From: VRUE01 sp963753245
GTDB taxonomy: Bacteria > Actinomycetota > Thermoleophilia > Solirubrobacterales > 70-9
Direction: 5' to 3'
DNA: 64,000 bases
NCBI GenBank assembly: GCA_963753245.1
Contig: CAVWBK010000001.1
Coordinates: 124,001-188,000 of the forward strand
The notes under the pieces were generated by a model. It did no database searches, was not told where the DNA came from, and was given only the letters and a program-made list of their open reading frames with translations. This document shows, in pieces, positions 23,136 to 31,192 of the stretch (position 1 is its first letter; each line of letters opens with the position of its first letter). The position numbers were made by a program, and so were the translations under genes.

Positions 23136-24817
23136 TCGAGCTGGACCGGGACCCGGGCGGAGATCCGCGTGCCGCCCTGCGAGGCAGAGCGCAGCTCGAG
23201 CGCACCGCCTAGCAACTCGATCCGCTCCTGCATTCCGACCAGCCCGCGGCCACGGACGACCGACTCCGGCTCAAAGCCGGAGCCATCATCCTCGACCAGG
23301 ATCACCACCTCCTTGCCGACCAAGCGCGCCGAAACCTTGGCGCTCCTCGCCGAGGCGTGCTTGAGCACATTGTTGAGCGCCTCCTGGATGAGCCGATAGA
23401 TGACCCGCTCCTCCTCGCCGCTGAGCACCGCGCCGATCTCGATATCGGCCTCGATGCCAAAGCCCCCACGCGCCGAGCACTCCTCCACCAGGGCCCGCAG
23501 GGCGCCAACCAGACCCAGGTGCTCCAGGGAGGCCGGCCGCAGGTCGTTGATCAGGCGGCTCAGCTCGTTGATCTGCTCCTCGAGACGCTCGACGGTCTCT
23601 GCCGCCGCGCTCTCGATCCGTTCGGCTCGATCTGGCGCCTTGCCGCCGAGCGCGCTCGCCAGCGATATTCGGATCGCCGCCAGGCCCTGCAGGGCGTCGT
23701 CGTGGAGCTCCTGGGCCCAGCGCCGGCGCTCGCGCTCGCCGATCTCAATCTGCTGTTGGAGGCGGTCGGACTCGACCGACTGGGCGGTTGCGACGGCCGA
23801 GGCCGCGCTCGAGGCGAAAGCCTGCAGGAGACGCAGATCCTCCTGGTCGAAATCCGTCCCTCCCGCGACCCGGTCAAGAGCAACCAGCGCCCCGACGGCG
23901 CGTCCGCGGAAAAGCAGCGGCACGACCAGCGCCGCCTCCGCCCCGAGGCGCTCGCGCAGCCGCGCCTCTGAGGGCTGGGTGCCTCGCTCGAGGTGCTTTG
24001 AGACCCGCTCCTTCATTGCGGCCTGAAAGATCGCGTCCTCGGTTGGAATTGTCAGGTGCTCGACCTCCTCGCCGACTTCTCCCGCCCGCGCGGCGACGAC
24101 CAGGCGCCCTTCGCGGCGCAGGAGGACGAGCAGAGCCTTGGCATCGACGAGGGCGCGGGCGCGCTTGACGATCAGGTCGAGCACCCGGACCACGTCTGTT
24201 TCCCCGCCGACCGCGTGGGCGATGTCGACCGAGGTCTCAGAGCGTCGCAGCGCCCGCTCGACCTGGGCCTCCCTTTCGCTCAGCGTCGTGTAGAGACGGG
24301 CGTTCTCGATCGCGATTCCCGCCCAAGTGGCAAGCGTCGTGGCGGCGAGTTCGTCCTCGTCGTCGAACTCCGAGCCATCACCTCCCTTCTCGGTCATATA
24401 GAGATTGCCGAAGGTCTCGCCCCGAACCGCGATCGGCACGCCGAGGAAGGAATGCATCGGCGGATGGCCGGGTGGGAAACCGTAGGCGTGCGGATGCTCG
24501 TTGACATCGCTGAGGCGCAGCGGGCTCGGCTCGCGGATTAGCTCGCCGAGGACCCCACGCCCGCGCGGCAGGTTGCCGATCTGTTCTTTCGTCTCGTCAT
24601 CGATCCCGACCTGGATGAAGCGCTCGAGTTCCTTGCCGTCGGCGTCGAGCACTCCGAGGGCCGCGTAGCGGGCGGTGGTCAGCTCCCGCGCCGCCTCGGC
24701 CACCATGCGCAGCACGGACTCGAGGTCAAGCTCAGAGAGAAGCGCGTTACCGACGGCGAGCAGGCGCCTGAAGCGTTCCTCCTGCGCCTGATCGCGCGAC
24801 TGATTGGGCACGGGCAC
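23132..24817 (-). CDS. DevS/DosS-like GAF-GAF sensor histidine kinase
   Basis: A 561-residue soluble kinase. GAF1 (about 25-165) contains GFPPGHPPMHSFLGVPIAV and FGNLYMTEKGG, closely resembling the haem-binding GAF of mycobacterial DosS/DosT; His118 in GHPP occupies what I recall as the proximal haem ligand position. GAF2 spans about 190-335. The HisKA_3 dimerisation helix has ERRRWAQELHDDALQGLAAI with phosphoacceptor His372, and the HATPase has EALNNVLKHA, VEDDGSGF and GRGLVGMQERIELLGG. It probably senses O2, NO or CO and drives the DevR-like regulators. Divergent from the universal stress gene at 24994. Confidence 0.9.
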   Translation of the reverse strand: MPVPNQSRDQAQEERFRRLLAVGNALLSELDLESVLRMVAEAARELTTARYAALGVLDADGKELERFIQVGIDDETKEQIGNLPRGRGVLGELIREPSPLRLSDVNEHPHAYGFPPGHPPMHSFLGVPIAVRGETFGNLYMTEKGGDGSEFDDEDELAATTLATWAGIAIENARLYTTLSEREAQVERALRRSETSVDIAHAVGGETDVVRVLDLIVKRARALVDAKALLVLLRREGRLVVAARAGEVGEEVEHLTIPTEDAIFQAAMKERVSKHLERGTQPSEARLRERLGAEAALVVPLLFRGRAVGALVALDRVAGGTDFDQEDLRLLQAFASSAASAVATAQSVESDRLQQQIEIGERERRRWAQELHDDALQGLAAIRISLASALGGKAPDRAERIESAAAETVERLEEQINELSRLINDLRPASLEHLGLVGALRALVEECSARGGFGIEADIEIGAVLSGEEERVIYRLIQEALNNVLKHASARSAKVSARLVGKEVVILVEDDGSGFEPESVVRGRGLVGMQERIELLGGALELRSASQGGTRISARVPVQLD

Positions 24818-24907
24818 GGCTGAGAATCATCTCACCACCGCCAACTTCGGGTGACATTGTCTGCGCAATCGATCAGCGGTCTACCACCTGATCGATGGGG
24901 AGTTCAT

Positions 24908-24940
24908 CGGATCCCCTGGCGCCCTCGCTTGCCTAGCTTC
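24908..24940 (+). promoter_or_regulatory. Putative promoter of the second universal stress gene
   Basis: CGGAT at 24908-24912, 20 intervening bases and CTAGCTTC at 24933-24940 repeat the arrangement found before the first stress operon (8274-8306). A 20-bp imperfect dyad with GGGGA and TCCCC arms (24897-24916) overlaps the upstream block and could bind a regulator. Part of the 176-base divergent gap between the DevS-like kinase and the stress gene. Confidence 0.5.
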
Positions 24941-24993
24941 AAGGGCAAGCAACTAGAGCCCGCCCGAGCGGGGCCCAAGGAGAGGGGACAGCT

Positions 24994-25845
24994 ATGGCAA
25001 AAACGCAGGAGGCAACCCGCCGCGAATCGTTCACCTCGCCGACCTTCGCGGCCCCGGTGCTGGTCGGGCTCGACGGCAGCGCGGGGGGTCGCGATGCGCT
25101 CGAGCTGGGCCGCGTGCTCGCCTCGATCAGGGGTGCCCGTCCGATCGTTGCGGTGCCCGAATTCGAGCCGATGTCCTCTGAGGCCAGAGCCGTACTTGGG
25201 GATCCCCAGGTCAAGATTGACCCGATTGGAATCCTCGCCCCCGCCCGCATGCTCCTCGAATGCGCCAGGCGCGAGAACGCGGGCACCCTGGTGGTCGGTT
25301 CCACTCGTCGCGGCAAGGTCGGCCGCGCGCTGCTGGGCAGCGTCGGGGGGCAGGTCTTGCACCGGGCGCCGTGCGAGGTGCTGGTGGCCCCCCGTGGATA
25401 TGCCTCCGAGCGCCATCAGGGATTCGCCAAGATCGCGGTCGCCGTCGACGGTACCCCTGGATCGAAGGTTGCACTAACGCGAGCCGAAGACCTGGCACGC
25501 CAAGCTGGTGCCTCACTGGAAATCCTCGTCGCCGCAGACCCGCTTGTCGCCGGCGTCGAAGCTGAATTTCCAGCCGCGGCTCCGACTTCCCTTTCCTCAG
25601 TACTCGAGGCCGCGATCGGCGCGGTCGACCCAGCCCTGGCAACGACCGCCAGGTGGGTCGACTCCGGAGCGCGAGAGATCGCTCGCACGATCGCCAACGC
25701 ACTCGCCGAGGCCTGTGATCCCGAGGTCGATCTCCTTCTCGCCGGTTCACGCCGCCCGCTGGATCGCTTCCTGATGGGCTCCGTGACACGCCATCTGATC
25801 GCGCATGCACCCTGCCCGGTGCTTGTCATTCCCCACGCTGAGTAG
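24994..25845 (+). CDS. Universal stress protein, tandem UspA domains
   Basis: A 283-residue protein with two UspA domains after a 20-residue N-terminal extension. Domain 1 holds VGSTRRGKVGRALLGSVGG, and domain 2 holds LAGSRRPLDRFLMGSVTRHL, where the loop is slightly altered but keeps the second G-S. ATP binding is therefore likely in at least the first. It is preceded by AAGGAGAGGGG and shares its promoter pattern with the other universal stress gene of the island. A GC-rich hairpin follows at 25865, so it is probably monocistronic. Confidence 0.92.
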   Translation: MAKTQEATRRESFTSPTFAAPVLVGLDGSAGGRDALELGRVLASIRGARPIVAVPEFEPMSSEARAVLGDPQVKIDPIGILAPARMLLECARRENAGTLVVGSTRRGKVGRALLGSVGGQVLHRAPCEVLVAPRGYASERHQGFAKIAVAVDGTPGSKVALTRAEDLARQAGASLEILVAADPLVAGVEAEFPAAAPTSLSSVLEAAIGAVDPALATTARWVDSGAREIARTIANALAEACDPEVDLLLAGSRRPLDRFLMGSVTRHLIAHAPCPVLVIPHAE

Positions 25846-25864
25846 ACCAGCGGACGCCGGCAAG

Positions 25865-25881
25865 ACCCCCCACCGGGGGGT
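25865..25881 (+). terminator. Strong GC hairpin after the universal stress gene
   Basis: A perfect 7-bp stem (ACCCCCC / GGGGGGT) with a 3-base loop starts 20 bases after the stop codon. There is no following T-run, as is common in high-GC actinobacteria, so a terminator role is inferred from position and stability. Confidence 0.55.
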
Positions 25882-25944
25882 AAGCCCTCAGCAGCAGCTC
25901 GCCCATTCTGAATTGAATTCCGCCGGCCTGGGTATGGGTGGCGC

Positions 25945-28194
25945 ATGCCGGATAAGAAAGCCCATCCGGTGGGGAGGAAAAAGGGCACGATCGCCGGCGG
26001 GTTCGCGCGTGCGATTGTCTGGCTTCGCTTCCTCATCCTCCCCGCCTGGATCGCCGTCGCGGTGCTCGCCTCGGGCCAACTGCCGTCGATCTTCAACTCC
26101 GATTCAGCACAGCTCGGCAGCCTCCTGCCGCGCTCCTCTGAGGCGGTCAAGGTCGAAACCGAGGCGATCAAATCCTTCGGGCTGCCACTGCTCAGCCGCA
26201 CGATTGTCGTCGCCCGCCAGCCGACCGGACTGAGCCCCGTCCAGGAGGAGGCGGCGACCAGGTACATCTCCGCGATCGATCGGCGCGGAGCCAGGGGCGC
26301 GGTCCACGCGATCCCCCTGCTCAATGCCCCCGGGGTTCTGCACTCGCGTGATCCGGGCACAACGCTCGTCGTCTTTCTCTACATCGACCCCTCGCTGAGC
26401 GAATCAGAAGCCGATCATCTCGCAACCAGCTTTGCCGGCGGCCTGAGGCGGGCAACGGGGATTGCGGTGGCCGAGGTCACCGGAGCGCTACCGGCCAGCG
26501 CCGCTGAAACGAGCATCGCCCAGAGCGACATGCTCTGGGTCGAGCTGGCAACGGTTCTGCTGGTGGCCGGGGTCCTCGCCTTCTTCTTCCGCTCGGCCGG
26601 GATCCCTCTGCTCGGCCTGGCCAGCGTCGCCATCGCCTATCAGCTGACCGATCATGTTCTGGGCTGGATCAGCGAACGCTACGGGCTCGAAATCCCCCGC
26701 GAGGTCGACCCGGTGGTGATCGCGCTGCTCTTCGGCACCCTCACCGACTACCTGGTCTTTTTTGTCTCTGAGTACCGGCGTCGACTGCTAGAGGGAGACC
26801 GCTCTCACCAGGCCGCCACCGGGGCGACTGCCGAGCTGCTCCCGGTGATCCTCACGGCCGCCTTGATGATCGCCGGCGCGACGCTGACCCTGCTGATCTC
26901 AGGGGTTCGCTTCCTCTCGGCCTTCGGTCCCGGGATGGCGGTCGCCGTCCTGATCGGGGCAGCGGTCGCGATCAGCCTCGTCCCCTGCGCTCTGGCGGTC
27001 TTCGGCCACCTGCTGCTGTGGCCGTGGCGACCGACGGAGGCGAGAAGGAAGGCGGCCGCTGAGGCAGCCTCCAACAGGCGCGGGCGCCTGGTCGGTTTCG
27101 CCGCCCGTCGGCCCCTGATCGTGGCGATCTGTTGCCTGGGGGTCCTCGGCGCCGCGGCCAGCGGACTTGGCGAGATCGCCCTCGGCAACCCTCTGATCCG
27201 CGGACTGCCCGACTCGAGCTCACCCAAACGCGGCTATCAGCTGCTCGCCGGAAGTGTTGGTCCCGGGGTTGAGGGACCGACGATGCTCGTCCTCGAAGGC
27301 CCCGATGTGGCCGGTCAGGCGGCCCCGCTGGCTCAGCTCCAGCGCAGCCTCGCCCGGGAGCCCGGCGTCTCGGCGGTGCTCGGCCCAGCCAGCCAGCCGC
27401 TGCAAAACCGCTACGGCGTCTTCCTCGCGCCGAACGGCACTGCGGCGCGCTACCTGATCGTCTTGGATGGTGACCCAGACGGTGCCACAGCGGTCGCAGC
27501 GCTGGCCAACCTCGAAGCGGCTTTGCCGGGGATGCTCAACCGAGTCGGACTGCCGGCGAGCACCGCAGTCGGAGTCACCGGCGATACGACGATCGCCACC
27601 GAACTTGTCGAAGAGACCTGGAGAGCCCTGGCGCGGGTCGCCCCCGCAGCGATTTTCGTCCTGATCCTCATGCTCTGGATCCTGCTCGGCAGCTGGGTCG
27701 CACCCCTGTATCTGGTCGGCGTCAGTCTGCTCACCGTGGCGGCAGCGCTGGGGTTGACCGTCTATGTGTTCCAGGGGCTCTTGGGCGATGGCGAGCTGGC
27801 CTTCTTTGTGCCGGTGGCTACCGCGGTCGTCCTGCTCGCGCTGGGCGCCGACTACAACGTCTTCTTGATCAGCCGAATCTGGCGCGAGGCCGAGCGCCAG
27901 GACCTGCGCCCGGCGATCCAGACCGCGGGCTCACGGGCGGCACGGGCGATTACCGTCGCCGGGGTGATCCTCGCCCTCTCCTTCGCGGCGGTGGCCCTGA
28001 TCCCGATCGAGAGTTTCCGTGAGATGGCCTTCGCGATCAGCGTCGGCCTGCTGCTCGACACCCTGATCGCCAGGACGATGTTGATCCCGGCACTGGTCAG
28101 CCTCTTCGGTCGCGGCGCAGCGCCCGCTCGCGAGCCCGACCAAAAGGCGGCGATTGGTTCACAATTCCCCCAACGACGCGGAGAAACCACTTGA
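25945..28194 (+). CDS. MMPL-family RND transporter
   Basis: A 749-residue membrane transporter with the duplicated RND plan: one transmembrane helix, a periplasmic loop, five helices, then the repeat. The proton-relay Asp-Tyr pairs typical of MmpL3-like proteins are seen in FGTLTDYLVFFVSEYRRR and LGADYNVFLISRIWREAE. MMPL proteins export lipids or hydrophobic molecules by proton motive force. The substrate is unknown. The start MPDKKAHPVGRKKG gives a basic cytoplasmic N-terminus; the upstream ribosome-binding site is weak. The 3' end overlaps a small secreted-protein gene by four bases. Confidence 0.92.
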   Translation: MPDKKAHPVGRKKGTIAGGFARAIVWLRFLILPAWIAVAVLASGQLPSIFNSDSAQLGSLLPRSSEAVKVETEAIKSFGLPLLSRTIVVARQPTGLSPVQEEAATRYISAIDRRGARGAVHAIPLLNAPGVLHSRDPGTTLVVFLYIDPSLSESEADHLATSFAGGLRRATGIAVAEVTGALPASAAETSIAQSDMLWVELATVLLVAGVLAFFFRSAGIPLLGLASVAIAYQLTDHVLGWISERYGLEIPREVDPVVIALLFGTLTDYLVFFVSEYRRRLLEGDRSHQAATGATAELLPVILTAALMIAGATLTLLISGVRFLSAFGPGMAVAVLIGAAVAISLVPCALAVFGHLLLWPWRPTEARRKAAAEAASNRRGRLVGFAARRPLIVAICCLGVLGAAASGLGEIALGNPLIRGLPDSSSPKRGYQLLAGSVGPGVEGPTMLVLEGPDVAGQAAPLAQLQRSLAREPGVSAVLGPASQPLQNRYGVFLAPNGTAARYLIVLDGDPDGATAVAALANLEAALPGMLNRVGLPASTAVGVTGDTTIATELVEETWRALARVAPAAIFVLILMLWILLGSWVAPLYLVGVSLLTVAAALGLTVYVFQGLLGDGELAFFVPVATAVVLLALGADYNVFLISRIWREAERQDLRPAIQTAGSRAARAITVAGVILALSFAAVALIPIESFREMAFAISVGLLLDTLIARTMLIPALVSLFGRGAAPAREPDQKAAIGSQFPQRRGETT

Positions 28195-28670
28195 AGTTCA
28201 AGTCGAAATCAACTCGCCTTCCCGGCATCGCTGCCCTCCTCGGCTGCTGCATCCTGGTGGTTTTCGCCCTCGCCGCCTACTCACCCCTAGCGCAGGGCAG
28301 GGGCTCGCCGACCCCGAAGCCCGGCACCTACTCCGGACTCGCCGGCCCAGATGCGATCAGCTTCAAGGTTTCGGCCGGCGGTGGCTCGGTGAGCGGCCTA
28401 TCGAGCAGCTTCAATCCGGCATCCTTCTGCGGAGTTCCGACCAGCGGCGAGCACGAGCGGTTCCCATCGATGCAGGTCAGGAACGCTCATTTCAGCGGCT
28501 CGACGGCGAGTGGCGGCGAATCGGGTGGCACCGTGACCCACTTTGCGGTCCAGGGAAGATTCACCAGCCCAACCCGCGCGACGGGAAAGATCAGCGGCCA
28601 CTTCACGGTTCGCTCCTTGCCGCCCTGCCACGCCTCGAGCAGCTTCTCGGTCCGGCGCAAGGGCAAATAA
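28191..28670 (+). CDS. Secreted protein coupled to the MMPL transporter, function unknown
   Basis: A 159-residue protein from a TTG start that overlaps the MMPL stop (TTGA). It has a basic start and a hydrophobic core (AALLGCCILVVFALAAYSPL), a signal sequence with possible cleavage near AQG. The mature part is Gly/Ser-rich and predicted beta (GTYSGLAGPDAISFKVSAGG), with two cysteines (FCGVP and PPCHAS) that could form a disulfide. I do not recognise the family. Translational coupling suggests an envelope partner of the transporter. Confidence 0.75.
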   Translation: MKFKSKSTRLPGIAALLGCCILVVFALAAYSPLAQGRGSPTPKPGTYSGLAGPDAISFKVSAGGGSVSGLSSSFNPASFCGVPTSGEHERFPSMQVRNAHFSGSTASGGESGGTVTHFAVQGRFTSPTRATGKISGHFTVRSLPPCHASSSFSVRRKGK

Positions 28671-28745
28671 CCCGACTCGGTCGAACCCGGTCCTGCGTGA
28701 AGAGTTCCAACAGGTGAATAAAAACCAGAAGAGGAGGTCACCAGG

Positions 28746-28898
28746 ATGGCCGATGAGACGATCAATTTGACGATGTCGCGGGCCGATGCCGAGGTGCTGC
28801 TCGGGGTGCTCTCGTCTGAGAGATACAACGCCGAGGTCGAGGCCGTCTGCGACGCCCTGCGATCCCAGCTCGATGAGAAGCTCGCCGGGTCGGGTTGA
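28746..28898 (+). CDS. 50-residue small protein, function unknown
   Basis: An ATG preceded by AGAGGAGGTCACCAGG opens 50 codons: it begins MADETINLTMSRADAEVLLG and continues with helical, acidic sequence to KLAGSG. The strong ribosome-binding site and balanced composition support a real gene. It has no membrane segment, and one cysteine. A stable RNA structure follows directly (28903-28956). No family recognised. Confidence 0.65.
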   Translation: MADETINLTMSRADAEVLLGVLSSERYNAEVEAVCDALRSQLDEKLAGSG

Positions 28899-28902
28899 TG
28901 CT

Positions 28903-28956
28903 CCCGCGACGGCCGCCGGCGCCCAGCGCGCCCTCGGGGCGCACGAGCCGTCGGGG
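28903..28956 (+). terminator. Nested hairpin structure after the 50-residue gene
   Basis: Outer arms CGACGGC (28907-28913) and GCCGTCG (28947-28953) pair perfectly and can extend by CCC/GGG with one bulged G; inside, GCGCCC (28928-28933) and GGGCGC (28937-28942) form a second hairpin with a TCG loop. It starts five bases after the stop codon. A terminator or stabilising 3' structure is likely; there is no T-run. Confidence 0.55.
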
Positions 28957-29024
28957 TAAAACCGAAGCGATCGGGAGGGAACTTCCCCGATGGCCCCCGC
29001 TCCGCCCGGGGGGAGAATCGCTGC

Positions 29025-29720
29025 ATGACAGAGCCATCCGCGGCCGCGCCCCTGGCCCCGATCGAGGCGGAGCAGGCGATATTCGCCGATCGCAGCGATG
29101 CTGGACGCCAACTCAGTCGACGGCTGGCGCCGCTGGCCGGGGAGCAGGTTGTCGTGGTCGCCCTGCCGCGAGGCGGTGTGCCGGTTGCCGATCAGGTCGC
29201 CGCCGCCCTGGATGCGCCGCTTGAGATCCTCGCGGTGCGCAAGCTCGCCGCCCCGCAGAGCCCCGAGTACGGGATCGGCGCAATCGCCGAGGACGGTAGC
29301 TGCGTAATCGACGCCGAGGCCACCAAGGTGTGGGGCATCAGCAACGGGCAGCTCGACGCGATCATCGCCGCCGAGACCACCGAGCTGGCCCGGCGGGTGG
29401 CCGCCTACCGTGGCGAGCGGGCGCCGATCGACATCGAGGGCAAGACCGTTGTTCTCGTCGATGACGGCGTCGCCACAGGAATCACAAATATGGTGGCGCT
29501 GCGGGCGCTGCGGCGCCAGCGTCCAGAGCGGATCGTCCTGGCGGTTCCGGTTTGCTCCCCCGACGCCCTCAGGCGCTTGCGCCCCGAGGCGGATCAGGTC
29601 ATCTGCCTGCGGGTACCGCGGCGATTGCGTGGCGTCGGCCAGTGGTACCGCGACTTCTCGCAGGTATCGGATGAGCAGGTGCTCTTGGAGCTCCAAGCAC
29701 ACACCGCCACGGCGGGGTGA
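29025..29720 (+). CDS. Phosphoribosyltransferase-fold protein
   Basis: A 231-residue protein with a type I phosphoribosyltransferase core: VVALPRGGVPVADQVAAAL near the N-terminus and the PRPP loop TVVLVDDGVATGIT. The hood and C-terminal region (CLRVPRRLRGVGQWYRDFSQ) match a group of stand-alone PRTase-like proteins often found with stress genes in actinobacteria, including the DosR regulon. The natural base substrate is unknown. It is convergent with zwf, separated by 7 bases. Confidence 0.88.
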   Translation: MTEPSAAAPLAPIEAEQAIFADRSDAGRQLSRRLAPLAGEQVVVVALPRGGVPVADQVAAALDAPLEILAVRKLAAPQSPEYGIGAIAEDGSCVIDAEATKVWGISNGQLDAIIAAETTELARRVAAYRGERAPIDIEGKTVVLVDDGVATGITNMVALRALRRQRPERIVLAVPVCSPDALRRLRPEADQVICLRVPRRLRGVGQWYRDFSQVSDEQVLLELQAHTATAG

Positions 29721-29727
29721 CCGCCGC

Positions 29728-31188
29728 TCAAACGTGGTCGCTGGGCAGATGCCAGCGTCGCGGCGCGATCAGCTCGTCGATCTCCGGCGGTCCCCAGGAG
29801 CCCGGCTCATAAGGGGCCACCGGCGATGGTTTCCCAAGCACCGGCTCGGATATTTCCCAGAGCCGCTCGATCGCATCGGAGCTGGTGAAGAGGGTGCGGT
29901 CGCCGACCATCACGTCATGGATCAGACGCTCATAGGCGTCAAGCGCCTGGCCGGGTCCGCCGAAATGATCGGCATAGCTGAATCGCATCTGGGCCTCGCC
30001 CAGTTGCATCGTCGGACCGGGCACCTTGGCGAGGAAGGAGGCCGAGATGCTGCCCGGGTCACCGAGCTCAAAGGTGAGATGGTCGCGCCCGAAGTCCTCC
30101 TCGATCTTGCCGCAGTCCAGGGGAAACATGCGGCGCGGCGGCTCGGTGAAGGCGACCGTCAGCAGGTGGCGATCCTCGTGCAGGCGCTTGCCCGAGCGCA
30201 GGTAGAAGGGCACCCCCTCCCAGCGCCAGTTGTCGACGAAGGCCCTGATCGCGACAAAGGTCTCGGTGTCTGAGTCAACCTGAACCCCATCTTCGTCGCG
30301 GTAGCCGAGGTACTGGCCGCGGACGACATTCTCGGGGCGCAGCAGCGGCATCGAGTCAAAGACCTTCTCGCGCTCCAGGCCGAGCGCTTTTGGCTCGAGC
30401 GAGGTCGGGGGCTCCATCGCGACGAAACCGAGGACCTGGAAGAGATGGGTGACGATCATGTCGCGAAAGGCCCCGGTTTCCTCGTAGAAGCTGCCCCGCA
30501 TCTCAATCGAGAGCGTCTCCGGAACGTCGATCTGGACGTGATCGATGTGGTTTCGGTTCCAGATTGGCTCAAACATCCCGTTCGCGAAGCGCATCGCCAG
30601 CAGGTTCTGGACCGCCTCGCGCCCCAGGTAGTGATCGATGCGATAGATGCAGCGCTCCTCAAAGACGGAGTGAAGCTTCGCGTTCAGCTCGCGGGCAGCG
30701 GCGAGGTCGGTGCCGAAGGGCTTCTCGGTGATCACCCGAGCCCCCGCTCCCAGGCCGACCTCCTGCAGGCCTTCGATCGTTCCACCCGCGGCCCCCGGCG
30801 GCAGCGAGAGGTAGAGCAGCAGACCAGCCTCGGGCCCCAGTTCCTCGCGGGCGCGGGACACCGCCTCGACCAGTGGCTCATAACCCTCCCCCACGCCGGC
30901 GAAACTCAGCGATTGCGCGAAGCGCTGCCAATCATCCTCCTTGAGCGGCTTGCGTCCCGAGCCCTCAACCGACTCACGGGCCAGTTCGCGAAATTCCTCG
31001 TCACCGATGCCGCGCCGCGCCGCGCCGATGATCCGAAAGCGCTTCGGCATCAGACCGACCCGGGCGAGATGAAACATGCCCGGCAACAGCTTGCGCTTGG
31101 ACAGATCGCCGGTCGCGCCGAAGAGCACGATCACCTGGTCGACGGGCACCTCCGACCTCGCGGGCGGTGCCGCTTCTCCCTCGCTCAC
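29728..31188 (-). CDS. zwf: Glucose-6-phosphate dehydrogenase
   Basis: A 486-residue enzyme oxidising glucose 6-phosphate to 6-phosphogluconolactone with NADP or NAD, the entry of the oxidative pentose phosphate route. It shows the dinucleotide motif VLFGATGDLSKRKLLP, the active-site signature YRIDHYLGREAVQNLLAMRF and the C-terminal YERLIHDVMVGDRTLF. Full family length. The GTG start lies four bases after the PPK2 stop, so the two form an operon. No 6-phosphogluconolactonase or OpcA is adjacent. Confidence 0.95.
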   Translation of the reverse strand: MSEGEAAPPARSEVPVDQVIVLFGATGDLSKRKLLPGMFHLARVGLMPKRFRIIGAARRGIGDEEFRELARESVEGSGRKPLKEDDWQRFAQSLSFAGVGEGYEPLVEAVSRAREELGPEAGLLLYLSLPPGAAGGTIEGLQEVGLGAGARVITEKPFGTDLAAARELNAKLHSVFEERCIYRIDHYLGREAVQNLLAMRFANGMFEPIWNRNHIDHVQIDVPETLSIEMRGSFYEETGAFRDMIVTHLFQVLGFVAMEPPTSLEPKALGLEREKVFDSMPLLRPENVVRGQYLGYRDEDGVQVDSDTETFVAIRAFVDNWRWEGVPFYLRSGKRLHEDRHLLTVAFTEPPRRMFPLDCGKIEEDFGRDHLTFELGDPGSISASFLAKVPGPTMQLGEAQMRFSYADHFGGPGQALDAYERLIHDVMVGDRTLFTSSDAIERLWEISEPVLGKPSPVAPYEPGSWGPPEIDELIAPRRWHLPSDHV

Positions 31189-31192
31189 GCTC

